Assembly: GCA_000697455.1 (NCBI GenBank)
Contig: JNET01030938.1
Location: 1 to 13,051, forward strand
Direction of reading: 5' to 3'
Origin: Basidiobolus heterosporus B8920
Taxonomy: Eukaryota; Basidiobolomycota; Basidiobolomycetes; Basidiobolales; Basidiobolaceae
DNA: 13,051 nucleotides
Of the stretch, positions 9,801-13,051 are shown piece by piece. Every line of letters starts with the position of its first letter. Position 1 is the stretch's first letter. Under the pieces are notes generated by a model. It had not been told where the DNA came from. It saw only the letters and a list, made by a program, of their open reading frames with translations, and did no database searches. Both the position numbers and the translations under genes were made by a program.

Positions 9801-10744
9801 TTGCTTCGATAATCGCCTCAGTACAGTGTCCATAAGATACGCGTTCATGTTTCTTGATTGATTCATTGAGTTCGGAGAAAGATTGATAAATACTCTGGAC
9901 AAGACAATTCCATGTAGGTACTGGTGATAGCGTACTACCAGGCGCGAAATCCTTTGACACATCAAAAACAATTCGATCCAAATTGGGTGCTTGAGTGGTC
10001 TGTGGGATAGCAAAGAGCTTTAGTATGCAAACTCAACACCAACACGCAGTTATATTCGACTATTCCACTCACTGACCTTCTTCACACCATTACACTCAGT
10101 TACGTCCCAGGTGGTGGCATTTGTAATTACGTTATAGTAGTATCTCTGTCCTTGAGAGGTGATTTTTGTATGCCAGTATTCGGGAAGCTTGATTCTATTA
10201 TTAGAGTTGAGATTTCAATAGAGTAGAGCATTGACATTGGTTTACCTGTTTTGCTGTTGGAAATGTATGCTCTTTGTCTGGGGTACCCGGTAAACTACAC
10301 TCGTCCAAAGCCACATCGGATACATTTCCAACAGAATCGTAATCCGTATCGCTTTCGTTTGTGGTTGCAGGTTTTGGTGTAGTGAAGTCCGATTCACATA
10401 TGAAGGAAGCGATGCTGGATGCATCGGTGTCAGGGGACTGCATGAAAACAAAATTTTAGGTTATGATTTGACAGCATATACCGAAATCATAATGGTACCT
10501 GTTGAAAGTGACTCAGGTTGAATGGGTTATCTTTGTTCTCTACCTCGTCAACAGACACTACATAGCTACTGGGGAACCAGCCTCTTAACCCATTGCATGT
10601 CCCATCCCACCAGCCTGAGTCATCTTTGTTATGGACGTGAATCAGTTGGCCTTGTTTGAAGGGCAAACAGGCATTATAGGTAGGTACATAATCAACCAAA
10701 GTTCGCACCAAAACCTTACTTGGCTCTAGATAGTCGTCTTCCAT
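6889..10744 (-). CDS. Ras guanine nucleotide exchange factor, SH3-WW-REM-Cdc25, complete
   Basis: Exons: 10744-10499, 10437-10246, 10187-10077, 9999-8364, 8297-8132, 8060-7901, 7839-6889; 1153 aa. An in-frame TGA lies three codons before the ATG. Known: Cdc25/Sos-type proteins load Ras with GTP at the plasma membrane, in fungi ahead of cAMP/PKA or MAPK signalling. Seen: SH3 at 11-66 (TLVDY, SGWWDG, WFPSSYV); a Ser/Thr/Asp-rich linker (83-146); WW at 147-175 (LPEYW, GQRYYYN, TTW; W151 to W173 has the usual 22-residue spacing, but the closing Pro is missing); a long, mostly helical region (184-500); a Ser/Pro-rich linker; KFFG at 647-650; REM from about 705 (GGTWEALVEQLT, FLLAFRSF); and the Cdc25 domain at about 898-1137 (NYNTLMAIMSALN, RLRKTW, PCLPFFGVYLTDLTF, EGNPAYRR, EIQRFQ, LEIEP). 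Exon 3 is exactly the WW module. The last exon, with the whole catalytic domain, has no intron. Head-to-tail with a second RasGEF. Confidence 0.95.
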
Positions 10745-11353
10745 TCGCTGTCAGGGTAAAACTGAGCCTATATCTTAACAAACGATATAGAAAATATAAT
10801 CGATGAAGAGTATGAATACCCAGGTGATAAATAGTGTAGACCGTGAGGGGAGATACTCAAAATCAAAGAAATTGAGGCAAAGAATTGATGAAAGTTGGTG
10901 AGCAAAAATGAGCAGCGTTCAGCAGACATCTTCCTTAAATAGGATTTCGTGGCATCGGTTCTCAAATATTCAAGGGATTACTTGCATAACAGACAGTCAA
11001 CGAAGATCTATCCACAATGTAATAAATTGAGGTTTCATCTCGAAATCTATTTGTTTAACAAGGCAATAGAAATATTCATACTAAAACAGTGAATCCCTGA
11101 TTCTACTTAATTTAAGGTGCCTTAAAACATGAAAGATTTTCATGGGTTGCATTGCTACGAATACGGAAGGGAGATATAAGGTTAAATATGTAGATGCATA
11201 CTAAAAGCCAAATAGTAACACCTATGGGAGAACTTCCCGCTGAAGTGCGGCCTTGCATGAAGGTGGTCGTTACAAAAAGGGGGATTCACCTGCCAACGAG
11301 ATCTCGAATATGTAAATTTCTGCACTCTAGGAGTTATCCCCCTTCCGGATTGT

Positions 11354-11388
11354 ATTGTTTGGTGGCAAGATGCATCGCAACAAACAAT
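11354..11388. repeat. Short inverted repeat (hairpin)
   Basis: ATTGTTTG at 11354-11361 is complemented by CAAACAAT at 11381-11388, with a 19-nt loop; weaker pairing continues inward. It is short enough to be chance. Confidence 0.4.
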
Positions 11389-11486
11389 CTAAATTCTCGG
11401 GAAATTCAAACAATCGGATTTGACTTACTGCTTTGTTACATGCGCTGACTGGCATAATGAGAAATAGCATAATAGGAAGAGTCGAT

Positions 11487-11516
11487 GCATTGATTACTCT
11501 CGCATTGATTACTCTC
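11487..11516 (+). repeat. 15-bp exact tandem duplication
   Basis: GCATTGATTACTCTC occurs twice back to back (11487-11501 and 11502-11516), and a partial GCATTGA follows near 11527. This looks like a recent replication-slippage duplication in non-coding DNA. Confidence 0.85.
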
Positions 11517-12185
11517 TGTTAATGCTGCATTGAAAGTTGATCGGATGTAATGATCACTTGGCTATGGAAATTAATCGGATATTTAATTGGTTTCGAAAGA
11601 ACACTTACTGACTGCCGAGATGTCTACATGATGGTATCTATCGCACACCATTGCACGCCACTTGGTTTCGTAAATCACAAAGAAACTGGCGAGTCAAGGA
11701 TGGCCCTGCAGGATAGACAAGTAGCGTTCCAGGAGAACTCAAATTAACTTGAAATTGCCCTGCATCTAATTAATAGACTAGTAGTACAACCACTGCATCA
11801 TGGTCTTGTGCCTGATGATCCTAGCGAAGAAATTTATTGTTTCCTGTTGGTGATGCTGATCGCACCACAACTGGGCTTTGTCGGTTCCAAATTATACAAA
11901 GACATATCATGAAGTAAATGAATTAATAAATGAAAACGGGTTAGTGTGGCCAAAAAGTGTTTCATCTAGAAATCTGCGTAAATTGGCCTTCCTTTAAACA
12001 ACTAGTGGGCAAGGGGAAGGGAGATGAATGAATGCTTTCGAACATGCGAGAATGTATAGAGGTTAGATGGAGGCTTAAAATAGTGGATACACAGAAAAGG
12101 TTTAACCATGTCAAAGAACGGAGAAATGAATGAACCCAACCCTAACAGGACAGTAGGTTTAGAATCGCTCCTAAACATCAATACA

Positions 12186-13051
12186 CTAACCTGAGTTAGT
12201 TCTACCCGATGGAGCCTCCTTTCTTGGCTCACGCTTCAGACTAATTGCATACAGCTCCTCAGGATTCCAGCCTGAAGAGGCTTCGATTTGTTGACGAAGA
12301 TAGGACTGCAGGGCCGGCACCGGCGCTAGATTGTAAGGGACCTGGAATCTTTGTATTTCTTGAACAATTCTAACGGTTTTTACATGTTTGCTGAAGTTAA
12401 TCACTTGTAGATCAGTGCGTCGGAACGAAGGGTTCCCGTCATCCATAAACGTCAGATCTGTAAGATAGACTCCTACAAATACGCTCAGTACATATCCAGA
12501 GACTAGAGAAATTTGTTGGCATACCCATGAACGGTAGGCATGGCAAAGAAGCCTGCTTGATTTGCTTACGATACTCATAATAGTTTCGATCGTGATCGGT
12601 TATGTGGCGCAGATTATCAATCAGAGTTTCATATTTACTAGGAAGAAGCTGTATGAAGAGTGGCATAAGAAAATGACCAAATGAAAAAATAAAGCAATTC
12701 ACATACGCTCCAGGTACGCTTCAATCTTGACACTGTCGACAAGTTTAATCCGCACATAATTGCCATCAACGACTGGAAATTGTTTAATGAGTAGCATTTC
12801 TACATGAGCCCGGCATTTAGCTGATTGTAACTATTCTGGTGAATATGACAAGGCCTTACCTCAGCGAGACGGATGAAGTAACGAAGAAGATCCAGACGTG
12901 TGCGGATATTTTCCTCTTTAATGATGCTGTATACCACCCATTCGGTGATCTACGATTTCGGGTGAGAATCCATCAACTTGAAACGCTTACTAGGCATAAC
13001 TTACCTGGGTGCTCATCTTGGACATCTGCCTGACGTTGAACGACAGACTTT
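12186..13051 (-). CDS. Second Ras guanine nucleotide exchange factor, catalytic C-terminal part
   Basis: Exons, 5' end beyond the right edge: 13051-13005 (partial), 12949-12860, 12799-12707, 12648-12525, 12472-12186; 212 aa visible. Seen: the Cdc25 catalytic domain from its middle to its end: FNVRQMSKMSTQ, ITEWVVYSII, LLRYFIRLAEKCYSLNNFQ, SLMAIMCGLN, RLKRTW, ITDHDRNYYEYR, PCLPFMGVYLTDLTF, DDGNPSFRR, VINFSKHVKTV, RIVQEIQRFQVPYNL, then ELYAISLKREPR close to the end. It lines up with the neighbouring RasGEF along its whole visible length, roughly half of the residues being the same by eye. The catalytic core motifs are kept, so it is probably active on a Ras-family GTPase. The four visible introns are 52-60 nt. 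The stop is in the context CAG/GTTAGT, which also looks like a donor site, so a further small exon is possible. REM and any N-terminal modules lie outside the window. Confidence 0.93.

Larger units (their letters stand above)
10745..12185. other. 1.4 kb spacer between the two RasGEF genes, no gene supported
   Basis: It must contain the promoter of the SH3-WW RasGEF (right after 10744) and the 3' end of the second RasGEF (left of 12186). I read both strands. The longest open frames (11194-11448 and 11550-11747 on the plus strand, 12002-12232 on the minus) match no family I know and have no convincing splice partners. The plus-strand frame from 11550 reopens after one stop and runs to about 11911 with a hydrophobic patch, which could be a decayed or unrecognised gene. 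A 15-bp tandem repeat (11487-11516) and an 8-bp inverted repeat (11354-11361 with 11381-11388) are present. No tRNA-like fold or terminal repeats of a transposon were found. Confidence 0.5.

Noticed and set aside
12136-12146. AACCCTAAC telomere-like string
   Set aside because: A single short copy in the 3' flank of the second RasGEF, too short to separate from chance and not in a promoter.

Overview
The window looks like nuclear DNA of an early-diverging fungus. It has many short introns (about 52-101 nt) with GT..AG ends and CTAAC/CTAAT-like branch sites, spacers of about 0.2-1.4 kb, and six protein genes whose exons can be joined into conserved eukaryotic proteins. A Cdc25-type Ras exchange factor with SH3 and WW modules is typically fungal. 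A U11/U12 35K protein means that the lineage kept the minor (U12) spliceosome, which is absent from most Dikarya but is known from some zygomycete-grade fungi. I cannot name the species, and the placement is inference. No rRNA, tRNA, CRISPR array or recognisable mobile element was seen.

Layout: (1) positions 1-119, minus strand: the 5' end of a probable EMC5 gene that runs off the left edge. (2) 332-1639, minus: SNRNP35 (U11/U12-35K), seven exons, 294 aa. (3) 1640-2066: a divergent promoter region with a telomere-repeat-like box and T-rich/A-rich tracts. (4) 2067-4019, plus: NOP53, eleven exons, 429 aa. (5) 4497-6226, plus: DCAF7/WDR68 WD40 protein, seven exons, 455 aa. (6) 6227-6888: a tail-to-tail spacer. 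(7) 6889-10744, minus: a RasGEF with SH3, WW, REM and Cdc25 domains, seven exons, 1153 aa. (8) 10745-12185: a 1.4 kb spacer with no gene that I can support. (9) 12186-13051, minus: the 3' part of a second RasGEF, five exons visible, running off the right edge.

The genes do not form one pathway. EMC5 (membrane protein insertion), SNRNP35 (minor splicing), NOP53 (60S ribosome assembly) and DCAF7 (scaffold for kinases/CRL4) are housekeeping genes. The right half is a head-to-tail pair of Ras activators. The pair matches over the whole visible catalytic domain, but their intron layouts differ sharply: one catalytic domain is carried in a single exon and the other is cut by at least four introns. 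The most notable points are the minor-spliceosome gene, one of its introns that itself resembles a U12-type intron, and the RasGEF pair.

All exon boundaries were set by hand from splice signals, reading phase and remembered family sequences. No alignment or transcript data were available.
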